Of a DNA stretch of 64,000 nt, positions 7,176 through 14,874 are shown one piece after another. Source of the DNA: Onthomorpha sp937906975 (GTDB taxonomy: Bacteria > Bacteroidota > Bacteroidia > Bacteroidales > P3); NCBI GenBank assembly GCA_045614605.1, contig JAZLDH010000007.1:62001-126000 (forward strand), written 5' to 3'. Under the pieces are notes generated by a model. The model was not told the origin of the DNA, searched no databases, and saw only the letters and a program-made list of their open reading frames with translations. Each line of letters begins with the position of its first letter. Positions within the stretch are counted from its first letter, which is position 1. The translations under genes and the position numbers were made by a program.

Positions 7176-7976
7176 CTATTTGTTGATGATTGTCCATTGA
7201 TTTGGGTCGCAGTTGGCTTCAACCTTTGTTTCTATTTCATCTGGTAGGTTATAGAAGAAGTCAATGCCTGTGATACGTTCTACTTGATCGATGCTATTGA
7301 CGTATTTGTATAGTTTGTTATTACCTTTTTCGTTTTTGAAGATAAAACCAATGGCTTGAGGGTTGTCGGTTTCAACGCCTTTTAAAACGACTTTAAAGAA
7401 TGCTTCTGGAACACGGATTTGAAATTCCTTTCCTATGTGTCCATAAACGGGGTTGTCGTAAAGAATAGGGCCACAAACGATATAAATGCTTTCTTTCATT
7501 GCCCATTCTCTACAAGCCTCCTCTAAATCGTTCCAATCGCCTTTGTTTAGGTTTTCGTTTTGCGGACATACGTTTGTCATGTAGAAGCTCTCTTTCATGG
7601 CTTGTGCGTCCCATTTGTTATCTGCCGCAGGGCACATGTGTCCTCTGTTCCAACCGCTGTGGGTGTATTCGTATGTTGTTACAGCCTTGTCTTTTTCTAA
7701 ATCAGGATCGGGTAAGAATTTACTATGACGGCTTGCCTCTTCTGCCATCTTTTCTCTGTATAATTCCCAAGCGACCCAATTTGGTAGAAAGTTATCTGTA
7801 TTGTAAGAAACTGTGTAACCCATTCTTTTAAGCACGATTTCTGTGGTCCCTACCTTTGATTTTGGGATTTCTAAATTCTCATTTGCAATCTCATTATTTA
7901 CGTTAGTTTTTGTTTCAAAACTACATGAAACCAAGAAATTAACACAAGTAAGCAGTAAAAAATAAACTCTTTTCAT
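7176..7976 (-). CDS. Secreted DNA/RNA non-specific endonuclease lipoprotein
   Basis: This is a 266-residue nuclease of the NUC1 (Serratia nuclease-like) family. The signal peptide ends in the lipobox LVSC, so it is anchored in the envelope. The catalytic motif reads NRGHMCPAADNKW (the family has DRGH; the histidine is kept). The metal-binding asparagine region reads TNVCPQNENLNKGDWNDLE. The start at 7976 is chosen because the -7 element at 8005-7998 makes anything further upstream untranscribed. It probably degrades extracellular nucleic acid for nutrients. It is a single gene, divergent from the barrel gene. Confidence 0.9.
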   Translation of the reverse strand: MKRVYFLLLTCVNFLVSCSFETKTNVNNEIANENLEIPKSKVGTTEIVLKRMGYTVSYNTDNFLPNWVAWELYREKMAEEASRHSKFLPDPDLEKDKAVTTYEYTHSGWNRGHMCPAADNKWDAQAMKESFYMTNVCPQNENLNKGDWNDLEEACREWAMKESIYIVCGPILYDNPVYGHIGKEFQIRVPEAFFKVVLKGVETDNPQAIGFIFKNEKGNNKLYKYVNSIDQVERITGIDFFYNLPDEIETKVEANCDPNQWTIINK

Positions 7977-7993
7977 AAAATTATGTATTATTC

Positions 7994-8024
7994 TTTGCAA
8001 ATATAGTAAAATTTTGTAAATTTG
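7994..8024 (+). promoter_or_regulatory. Promoter of the barrel protein gene
   Basis: TTTG at 7994-7997 and TAAATTTG at 8017-8024 are 19 bases apart. It overlaps the divergent nuclease promoter, so the two genes may compete for polymerase. Confidence 0.6.
7998..8005 (-). promoter_or_regulatory. -7 element of the nuclease gene
   Basis: TATATTTG on the minus strand is a perfect TAnnTTTG match, 22 bases ahead of the start codon at 7976. Confidence 0.6.
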
Positions 8025-8054
8025 TAGGTTATAAAAAATAAAAAATAACCATAG

Positions 8055-10496
8055 ATGAAAAAGATATTAGTTTTAGCTTTGTGCTTGTGTGTGAGTGTAT
8101 TACAAGCTCAAATAAAAGGAGAATTAAAAGATAAAGAAACAAAAGAAAATATTCTTTTTGCCAATGTAGGCTTGTTAAAAACATCGGATAGTACTTTTGT
8201 AAAGGGTGCAATCTCTAATGAAAAAGGTGCATTCGTTATTCGAGGAGTAAAAGACGGGGATTATATTTTGAGAATCTCTTACATAGGCTATAAACCTTTT
8301 GAAAAACTAATCACATATAAAGATAAATTGGATTTAGGCACTATTTTGCTTGAAAAATCGGTTGAAATCCTTGACGGAGTTGAGATTGTGGCACAGCGTC
8401 CTTTGTATTCTATGGACGGAGACAAGACTGTGTATAGCGTAGAGGACGACCCAAGTATTCAAACCGGTACAACAACCGATGCTCTTCAAAATGCACCGGG
8501 CGTACAAGTAGATGCAGAGGGAAATATCACTTTGCAAGGAGTTAGTTGCGTAGAGATATGGCTCAATGACAAGCCTTCAAAGATAAAGGAAGATGGATTG
8601 AAAACCTTTTTAGAGAACTTGCCTGCAAATGCTCTTCAAAAAATTGAGGTAATGACTAATCCTCCTGCAAAATATGCTAATGCTTCGGGTTGTGGAGTAA
8701 TCAATATTATTACGAATACAAAGATTAAGAAAAACCATTTCATAAGTTTTGGTTCGGAAGTAAATACAAAAGGAGAAATAAGACCACATCTTTCATACGT
8801 TTGGGCGAATGAAAAACTCAACATTGGCTTTTATTCAAGTTTTAACATAAATAATAGTCATTCTGTAAGCGATAGTTATGTTACTTCTTTTAATCCTGAT
8901 AGCGAACCAGGAGTTGATACTCTTTATCACGAGATAAATCATAACGAAAACGATTCAAAAAGTTATGGAGGTTGGCTTTCGTTTAATTTAGACTATGAAA
9001 TAGACTCTACACAAGAGGTAGGAATGCACGCAGGCTTTGGTCCAGATTACTATGATGTTAAAGCAACAGGTGAAAGAACACGTTGGGATTATAAAGACCA
9101 AGAAAAAATAGAAACAAGATTCTTGTCGGAAACTACAAACAAAAGATTCTCATCTTGGGGTTATGTTAGTGCGGATTATCAAAAGAAGTTTGATAATAAA
9201 GGTCATAGATTCAGCACTTCATTGTATGGAAACTTTTCTCCTAACTTTGCAACAGAGACTTCAATAAGAAATTATTTACAAGAAAACCCTCTTTTCACTA
9301 ACCTAAATAAACAATACGAAACTTCTTCCGATAGTTACAATTTCTCATTGGATACTCGATACACAAAACCTTATAATGAAAATGGAGAATTCTCAGCAGG
9401 TTTGACCTTAGGCGTTGATAATGATTACAATATTAAAGACGTAAATATGTTTGACTCAGTTTCGCAAGTTTATAGTCTTATAGACTCGTTGCGTTCCTTT
9501 GATAAACATAGCAATAACTATGAAGCAAGCGGATATGTTGATTGGAGATATAAGATAAAAGACTTTACTATGAGCTTTGGCTTGAATGCAGATGCAGAGC
9601 TTAGAGATTTCATTTCTCAAAATGCTTATTTTGCAGATGATACCAATGCGTTCTTCTTCACAATGCGTCCAAGAGTTCGCTTATCCTATAGAACAAAATC
9701 TATGCACGACTTTGATATAAGTTATAGTCTTTCTACCTCTAAGCCATCTATTAATAATATTACAACTTTCCGTAATTACTCAGAAGAAAGTTATAGTGTA
9801 GGAAATAGAGACCTTGAAAATTCATATTCACATCGCCTTGGAGTGGGTTGGAGTAAGTTTTTTATGCAAGCAGGCTACATTATGGTGGATTATGACGCTA
9901 CTTGGAATCGCAATTCTATTAGTATGGTTACCGATTTGATTTATGATGAGTATATAGGTCGCCATATAAATTACTCAATGCCTTATAACTTAGGTTCTTC
10001 TTTCTCTCAATCGCTTAGAGTCTTTGGAAATATAAGATTAGGTGCTTTTGCAAACTTAAATCTCTATTCAACTCTTTCTCATAACATAGATGAAATGACT
10101 TATATAGATGGAAATAATTACCGACAAGAGAGTGTGTACTTGTATGGTAATGCAAATCTTTGGTCAAGGTTTTCAAAACAATTCCAATTCTTTGCAGGAG
10201 CACATGTTCGCACGCCAACAAAAAGCATATTTGGTCAATCAGGATATTATTATAACCTATATCTTGGAGCAACTGCTAATTTCTTTGACAATCGTTTGAG
10301 TTTGTCTTTAAGAATTCAAGACCCATTCAATTGGAATAAGAACTCAAATAGTAATTTTGCTCCTTACTATCATTCATACAATACAAGCGTAACTAATAGT
10401 AGATTTATAGCGTTTGGAATCAAACTAAAATTTGGAAAATTAGAACTTGAAAATAAACAAGCCTCATCAGGAGAAGGTGGAGGCGGTGGAATGTAA
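8055..10496 (+). CDS. TonB-dependent receptor-like outer-membrane beta-barrel protein
   Basis: This is an 813-residue outer-membrane protein. Residues 1-18 are a signal peptide. Residues 20-95 form a carboxypeptidase-regulatory-like domain (FVIRGVKDGDYILRISYIGY). A plug-like domain follows to about 230 (GVQVDAEGNITLQG, LPANALQKIEVMTNPPAKYA, GCGVINIIT). The rest is a barrel of alternating aromatic strands. The architecture is that of the outer membrane beta-barrel family 3 proteins rather than classic SusC, and no SusD partner is present. The end is a short Gly-rich tail (GEGGGGGM) instead of a terminal aromatic. The substrate is unknown. It is followed 22 bases later by trkA, so co-transcription is possible. 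Confidence 0.85.
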   Translation: MKKILVLALCLCVSVLQAQIKGELKDKETKENILFANVGLLKTSDSTFVKGAISNEKGAFVIRGVKDGDYILRISYIGYKPFEKLITYKDKLDLGTILLEKSVEILDGVEIVAQRPLYSMDGDKTVYSVEDDPSIQTGTTTDALQNAPGVQVDAEGNITLQGVSCVEIWLNDKPSKIKEDGLKTFLENLPANALQKIEVMTNPPAKYANASGCGVINIITNTKIKKNHFISFGSEVNTKGEIRPHLSYVWANEKLNIGFYSSFNINNSHSVSDSYVTSFNPDSEPGVDTLYHEINHNENDSKSYGGWLSFNLDYEIDSTQEVGMHAGFGPDYYDVKATGERTRWDYKDQEKIETRFLSETTNKRFSSWGYVSADYQKKFDNKGHRFSTSLYGNFSPNFATETSIRNYLQENPLFTNLNKQYETSSDSYNFSLDTRYTKPYNENGEFSAGLTLGVDNDYNIKDVNMFDSVSQVYSLIDSLRSFDKHSNNYEASGYVDWRYKIKDFTMSFGLNADAELRDFISQNAYFADDTNAFFFTMRPRVRLSYRTKSMHDFDISYSLSTSKPSINNITTFRNYSEESYSVGNRDLENSYSHRLGVGWSKFFMQAGYIMVDYDATWNRNSISMVTDLIYDEYIGRHINYSMPYNLGSSFSQSLRVFGNIRLGAFANLNLYSTLSHNIDEMTYIDGNNYRQESVYLYGNANLWSRFSKQFQFFAGAHVRTPTKSIFGQSGYYYNLYLGATANFFDNRLSLSLRIQDPFNWNKNSNSNFAPYYHSYNTSVTNSRFIAFGIKLKFGKLELENKQASSGEGGGGGM

Positions 10497-10518
10497 AAAT
10501 ATTATTTAGATACACCTT

Positions 10519-11859
10519 ATGGATATTATAATTGCAGGCGATGGAGAAGTAGGTTTTCACCTTGCTCGTTCACTTTCTAAGATTAAACACAACATAACTG
10601 TTGTTGATCCTCACTCGGAATTGCTCAATATGCTACAAGCCGATTCGGACCTTTTGACTATTGCTGGCAATTCTACCTCTATTGAAACTCTTAAAGAGGC
10701 AGGGGTTTCTTCATGCGATCTTTTGATTTCGGTTTTGCACGAAGAGAGTATCAATCTAATGACTTGCATTCTTGGAAAAAGACTTGGAGCTAAGCGTTGT
10801 ATAGCAAGGGTTAGCACCTTGGAGTATTTGAACGAGGAAAACAAGAATATGTTTAAGGGATTGGGAGTTGATGAAATGGTGTGTCCTGAAAGAATTGCTG
10901 CAAAGGAGATTACCAACCTTCTTACACGAAATACTGCAACCGAGATATTTGATTTTAGTAATGGGCTTTTGCTTGTCTATATGATGCGTTTGGATAAGAA
11001 CGCTCTTCTTTTGAATAAGACTATGGCGGAAATGGGACAGCTTTATCCCGACTTAGAGGCAAGAGCTATTTGCATAATCCGTAAGGGTAAGACTATCATT
11101 CCTGCTGGTAAGGATATGTATATGAAAGATGATTTGGTGTATTTGATTGCAAAGCCTGAGAGTATAGAAAAGATAAAGGAGCTTGGAGGTAAGAGAGATT
11201 ATCAAATCAAAAATGCAATCATTCTTGGAGGAGGACGAATAGGCAAAAGAGCAGCCATAAACCTTCAAAACGATATGGATTTGAAACTAATTGAAATGAA
11301 TAAAGAGCGTTGCTTTCAATTGGTTGATGATTTGAACAATACAATGATTATAAACGGAAACGGAAATGATATATCTCTTTTAATGGACGAGGGTTTGCAA
11401 GAAACAGATGCTTTTATTGCTTTAACAGATTCTTCGGAAACTAATATTCTTTCTTGTCTTCACGCTCACAAACATGGAGTAAAAAAGACTATTGCTTTGG
11501 TTGAGAATGTGAGCTACATAGATGTATCGCAAGAAATCGGTATTGATACAATCATAAATAAGAAACTAATCACAGCCTCTTACATTGCGAGATTTACTCT
11601 TAACGCTAATGTTACTTCAAGCAAGTGGCTATCGGGCATTGACGCAGAAGTAGTGGAGGTGTTGGTAAAAGAAGGAGCGCCAATTACGAAAAAACAAATT
11701 ATGTATTTGGATTTGCCAAAGGGTGTAAACATTGGCGGTGTGATTAGAAACAATGTGGCTTATATTGCAAGAGGAAATGTACAAATTCAGCCAGGAGATA
11801 AGGTTGTAGCCTTTACTGTACCAGAGGCAGCTAATAAGTTGATGAAACTTTTCAATTGA
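10519..11859 (+). CDS. trkA: Trk potassium uptake regulator TrkA
   Basis: This 446-residue cytoplasmic protein gates the TrkH potassium channel. It has two Rossmann RCK-N domains, starting at MDIIIAGDGEVGFHLA and near residue 232 (NAIILGGGRIGKRAA). Each is followed by an RCK-C domain. Nucleotide-binding acidic residues occur at the ends of the second strands (VVDPHSE and LIEMNKE). This is the full-length duplicated TrkA of Bacteroidetes and proteobacteria, not the half-length KtrA. Two trkH-type genes follow at 12 and 8 bases. Confidence 0.94.
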   Translation: MDIIIAGDGEVGFHLARSLSKIKHNITVVDPHSELLNMLQADSDLLTIAGNSTSIETLKEAGVSSCDLLISVLHEESINLMTCILGKRLGAKRCIARVSTLEYLNEENKNMFKGLGVDEMVCPERIAAKEITNLLTRNTATEIFDFSNGLLLVYMMRLDKNALLLNKTMAEMGQLYPDLEARAICIIRKGKTIIPAGKDMYMKDDLVYLIAKPESIEKIKELGGKRDYQIKNAIILGGGRIGKRAAINLQNDMDLKLIEMNKERCFQLVDDLNNTMIINGNGNDISLLMDEGLQETDAFIALTDSSETNILSCLHAHKHGVKKTIALVENVSYIDVSQEIGIDTIINKKLITASYIARFTLNANVTSSKWLSGIDAEVVEVLVKEGAPITKKQIMYLDLPKGVNIGGVIRNNVAYIARGNVQIQPGDKVVAFTVPEAANKLMKLFN

Positions 11860-11871
11860 TTTTAAATCGCT

Positions 11872-13323
11872 ATGCCCTTATCAAGAAATCTAAATAAGAA
11901 GATATTTTCCTATATTTTCGGAATGAACCTTTTGTTCTTTTCCGTAATATTCTTTTTTTCGGGATTGTGTTCTTATTTCTTTAAGGATAATTATCTGCCT
12001 TTTCTCTTTTCATTTCTATTTACCTTTTCCATAGGATTTCTTCTTGCTTATAGAAATAGAAACTACACAGCTCTCATCTCAAAGAAAGATGGCAGACTTT
12101 TAATAGGCTTACTTTGGATTATGATGCCAATCTTTGGTGCAGTGCCTTATATAATTCATGGATTTTCTTTTACAAATGCTTTGTTTGAGTCTTATTCTGG
12201 ATTTACAACTACGGGAGCAAGCATAATAAAAGACGTATCTCTAATGCCAAAAGGCTTATTGCTTTATAGGAGTTTTACACAATGGCTTGGGGGATTGGGA
12301 TTTGCGGTGTTTATTATCATATTTTTGAAAACTCTTCGTAATGGTGCAAACAACCTTTTTAACGCTGAGTTTAACTCCATAGAGAAAGAAAAGGATTCTC
12401 CTCACATTAGAAATACGGTCTTTAAGATATTCTCTATTTATTCTTCACTTACCTTGCTTTGTTTTTTGCTTTTGTTTAGGGGAGATATGACTTGGTTTGA
12501 GGCTTTGTGTCATTCTCTTTCCACTATATCAACAGGAGGTTTTTCCGTATCGAATGGAAACATCGGCTCTTACACTCCTTATAGTCAATGGGTGATTCTG
12601 ATTTTTATGTTCCTTTCTGGAATTAGTTATTTCTTATTTCTTTTTGCCTTTAAGGGTAAATGGAAAAGAGTTTTAAAAGATGAGCAGTTAAGATTCTATG
12701 GTTTAATAATTATTGTCTTTGCTTTAATTTTCTTTTTTTATTTCTTTTTTAATAAAGACTTAGACTTGTTTTGCTCAATTAGAACTTCATTGTTTTATGT
12801 TGTGTCAATGGTTTCTTCCACAGGCTTTGACTTGCAGGTAAGTTCGCTTGGAATGTTGCCAACCATTGTTTTTATCTTCCTTATGTTTATTGGCGGTTGC
12901 TCGGCTTCCTCTTCTACGGGATTAAAGATAGTGAGAGTAATAGTTTTGTTTAGATACATACCTGTAAGTTTGAAAAGAATATTCCACCCAAGAGCAATAA
13001 TTCCTGTTCGCTACAATGGAAAGGCTTTAAGAGATGAATCGGTGAGATTGATTTTTGGATTCTTCTTTTTGTTCTTGCTTATCTTTCTTGCAGGTGCCTT
13101 ATTCCTTTCTTTAACAGGTCATGGATTTGTGGAAAGTTTGTCTTTGTCCGCAGCAGCCATTAGCAATTTAGGACCAATCATGGGTTCAATAGCAGAAGGC
13201 TTTTCTTACCTTGAGTTAAACGTGTTATCAAAATACGTATTGATAGTTTTGATGTTGATAGGACGTTTAGAAATATATGCTTTCTTTTCATTGTTTTCAA
13301 AAACAGTTTGGGGACGAAATTAG
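11872..13323 (+). CDS. TrkH-family potassium channel subunit, first paralog
   Basis: This 483-residue integral membrane protein is built of four M1-P-M2 repeats. The pore loops keep a filter glycine in each repeat: SGFTTTGAS, STISTGGFS, MVSSTGFD and AISNLGPI. The intramembrane loop is rich in small residues (FIGGCSASSSTG). It lies 12 bases behind trkA and 8 before a second trkH-like gene. The two paralogs are clearly diverged from each other, so they may form separate or mixed channels that share one TrkA. Confidence 0.88.
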   Translation: MPLSRNLNKKIFSYIFGMNLLFFSVIFFFSGLCSYFFKDNYLPFLFSFLFTFSIGFLLAYRNRNYTALISKKDGRLLIGLLWIMMPIFGAVPYIIHGFSFTNALFESYSGFTTTGASIIKDVSLMPKGLLLYRSFTQWLGGLGFAVFIIIFLKTLRNGANNLFNAEFNSIEKEKDSPHIRNTVFKIFSIYSSLTLLCFLLLFRGDMTWFEALCHSLSTISTGGFSVSNGNIGSYTPYSQWVILIFMFLSGISYFLFLFAFKGKWKRVLKDEQLRFYGLIIIVFALIFFFYFFFNKDLDLFCSIRTSLFYVVSMVSSTGFDLQVSSLGMLPTIVFIFLMFIGGCSASSSTGLKIVRVIVLFRYIPVSLKRIFHPRAIIPVRYNGKALRDESVRLIFGFFFLFLLIFLAGALFLSLTGHGFVESLSLSAAAISNLGPIMGSIAEGFSYLELNVLSKYVLIVLMLIGRLEIYAFFSLFSKTVWGRN

Positions 13324-13331
13324 TTTGAAGT

Positions 13332-14789
13332 ATGAGTGTAAAGAATAGTGAGCAAATTATTATAGGAGTAAGAGTTATAGGGCTTTTGTTAATATTGGAA
13401 GCATGCTTTATGTCATTGAGCTTGATACCTTCCTTTTATTACAAAGAGGGAGATTGGTTTGCACTATTGATTTCGTCTTTGATAACATTGGCTGTGGGTT
13501 TGCTTTGTAGGATTAAAAGAGTTGATAAACAATTAAGCATAGACAAACGATTAGGTATTTCAATTGTCGCATTGATTTGGCTTTTGATAGGATTTTTTGG
13601 TGCTTTGCCATATCTGATTGGCGGATATATTCCAAATATTGCCGATGCGGTGTTTGAAACTACTTCGGGACTTACAACCACAGGCGCAACAATTCTTAGC
13701 GATGTGGAGAGTTTGCCAAAAGGAATATTGTTTTGGCGTAGCATGACGCACTGGATTGGTGGTGTGGGTATAGTTGTGATTGTCGTTTCTTTCGTTCCAT
13801 TTATTGGGGGTGGGGGAATGGCTTTGTTCTCAGCAGAAAGTGCTGGTCCAAGCAAGACAAAAATCTCTCCTCATATAGCAACAACAGGTAAAATAATATG
13901 TGGAATTTACGCCATATTGACAGCGGTTTGTTGTTTGGTGTATTGGCTTTGCGGAATGGAGTTTTTCGATGCCATTTGCCATGCCTTCTCAACCCTTGCT
14001 TCGGGAGGATTCTCCACAAAGAACACTTCCGTTTCGGGCTTTTCGCCTTTGATTCAGTATATGATAATTCTCTTTATGATACCTGCGGGAATGAACTTCC
14101 TTCTTATATATAGATTTTTCAAAGGACAGTTCTCAATGCTCAAAAGAAGTGATGAGTTAAGAGCATACGTCTTTGGAATTTTATTTGCTTGCATTGCGAT
14201 ATTCATTTTTACCTATAACACCTCTGCTGGCATAGAATTGACTTTTAGAAACGCCCTATTCCAAACCGTAAGCTTTATTACAAGCACAGGATTCGTTTCC
14301 ACCGATTACACAAGCTGGACAATACCTGCAATATGGGTGCTTTTGATGCTTATGTTCTCAGGAGCAATGAGCGGAAGTACTACAGGAGGATTGAAACTCG
14401 TCAGAGTACTTTTGCTATTTAAGAACGCAAGAAGTGTAATCAAAAGAGGAGTACACTCAAACGCCTTTATACCAATGAAAATGGACGGAAGAATAGTGCA
14501 AGAAAGCGTAATAAACAACGTAATGGCAATATTCTTGATGTTTATCTTGCTATTGATAATAGTAGCCTTTACCTTAGTTTGCATGGGTATAGGAATAGAA
14601 GAGGCAATAGGAGCAGGGATAAGCTGTGTCTTTAATATGGGACCGGGACTTAGAGAAAGCGGTGGATTTGGTTGCTTTGCTCACTTTCCCGATGCAGCAA
14701 AACTTGTTCTATCCCTTGCAATGTATCTTGGTCGTTTAGAAATCGCAACAGTGATTGTATTGTTTATGCCTTCCTTCTGGAAGAAGTAA
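13332..14789 (+). CDS. trkH: TrkH-family potassium channel subunit, second paralog
   Basis: This 485-residue paralog of the preceding gene has pore segments SGLTTTGAT, STLASGGFS, FITSTGFVS and VFNMGPGL, and the gating loop MFSGAMSGSTTGGLK. The motifs are closer to classical TrkH than those of its neighbour. HWIGGVGIVV after the first pore helix is also typical. It ends the trkA-trkH-trkH run. A repeat array separates its stop from the convergent murF-alr gene. No separate terminator is obvious apart from A/T stretches in that array. Confidence 0.9.
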   Translation: MSVKNSEQIIIGVRVIGLLLILEACFMSLSLIPSFYYKEGDWFALLISSLITLAVGLLCRIKRVDKQLSIDKRLGISIVALIWLLIGFFGALPYLIGGYIPNIADAVFETTSGLTTTGATILSDVESLPKGILFWRSMTHWIGGVGIVVIVVSFVPFIGGGGMALFSAESAGPSKTKISPHIATTGKIICGIYAILTAVCCLVYWLCGMEFFDAICHAFSTLASGGFSTKNTSVSGFSPLIQYMIILFMIPAGMNFLLIYRFFKGQFSMLKRSDELRAYVFGILFACIAIFIFTYNTSAGIELTFRNALFQTVSFITSTGFVSTDYTSWTIPAIWVLLMLMFSGAMSGSTTGGLKLVRVLLLFKNARSVIKRGVHSNAFIPMKMDGRIVQESVINNVMAIFLMFILLLIIVAFTLVCMGIGIEEAIGAGISCVFNMGPGLRESGGFGCFAHFPDAAKLVLSLAMYLGRLEIATVIVLFMPSFWKK

Positions 14790-14797
14790 AAAAAATC

Positions 14798-14866
14798 CTA
14801 AGAAAAATGAAATTTTTTCAAAGATATAATTTTTTAAAGCAAAGAAAAATGAAATTTTTTCAAAGA
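14798..14866. repeat. 21-bp phased array, family A, between convergent genes
   Basis: CTAAG at 14798 is followed by CAAAG at 14819, 14840 and 14861, each 21 bases apart. A 25-base stretch is repeated exactly at a distance of 42 bases. Its centre, GAAATTTTTTC, is close to palindromic and could form a weak bidirectional hairpin between trkH and murF-alr. Confidence 0.8.
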
Positions 14867-14874
14867 GATTTTTT

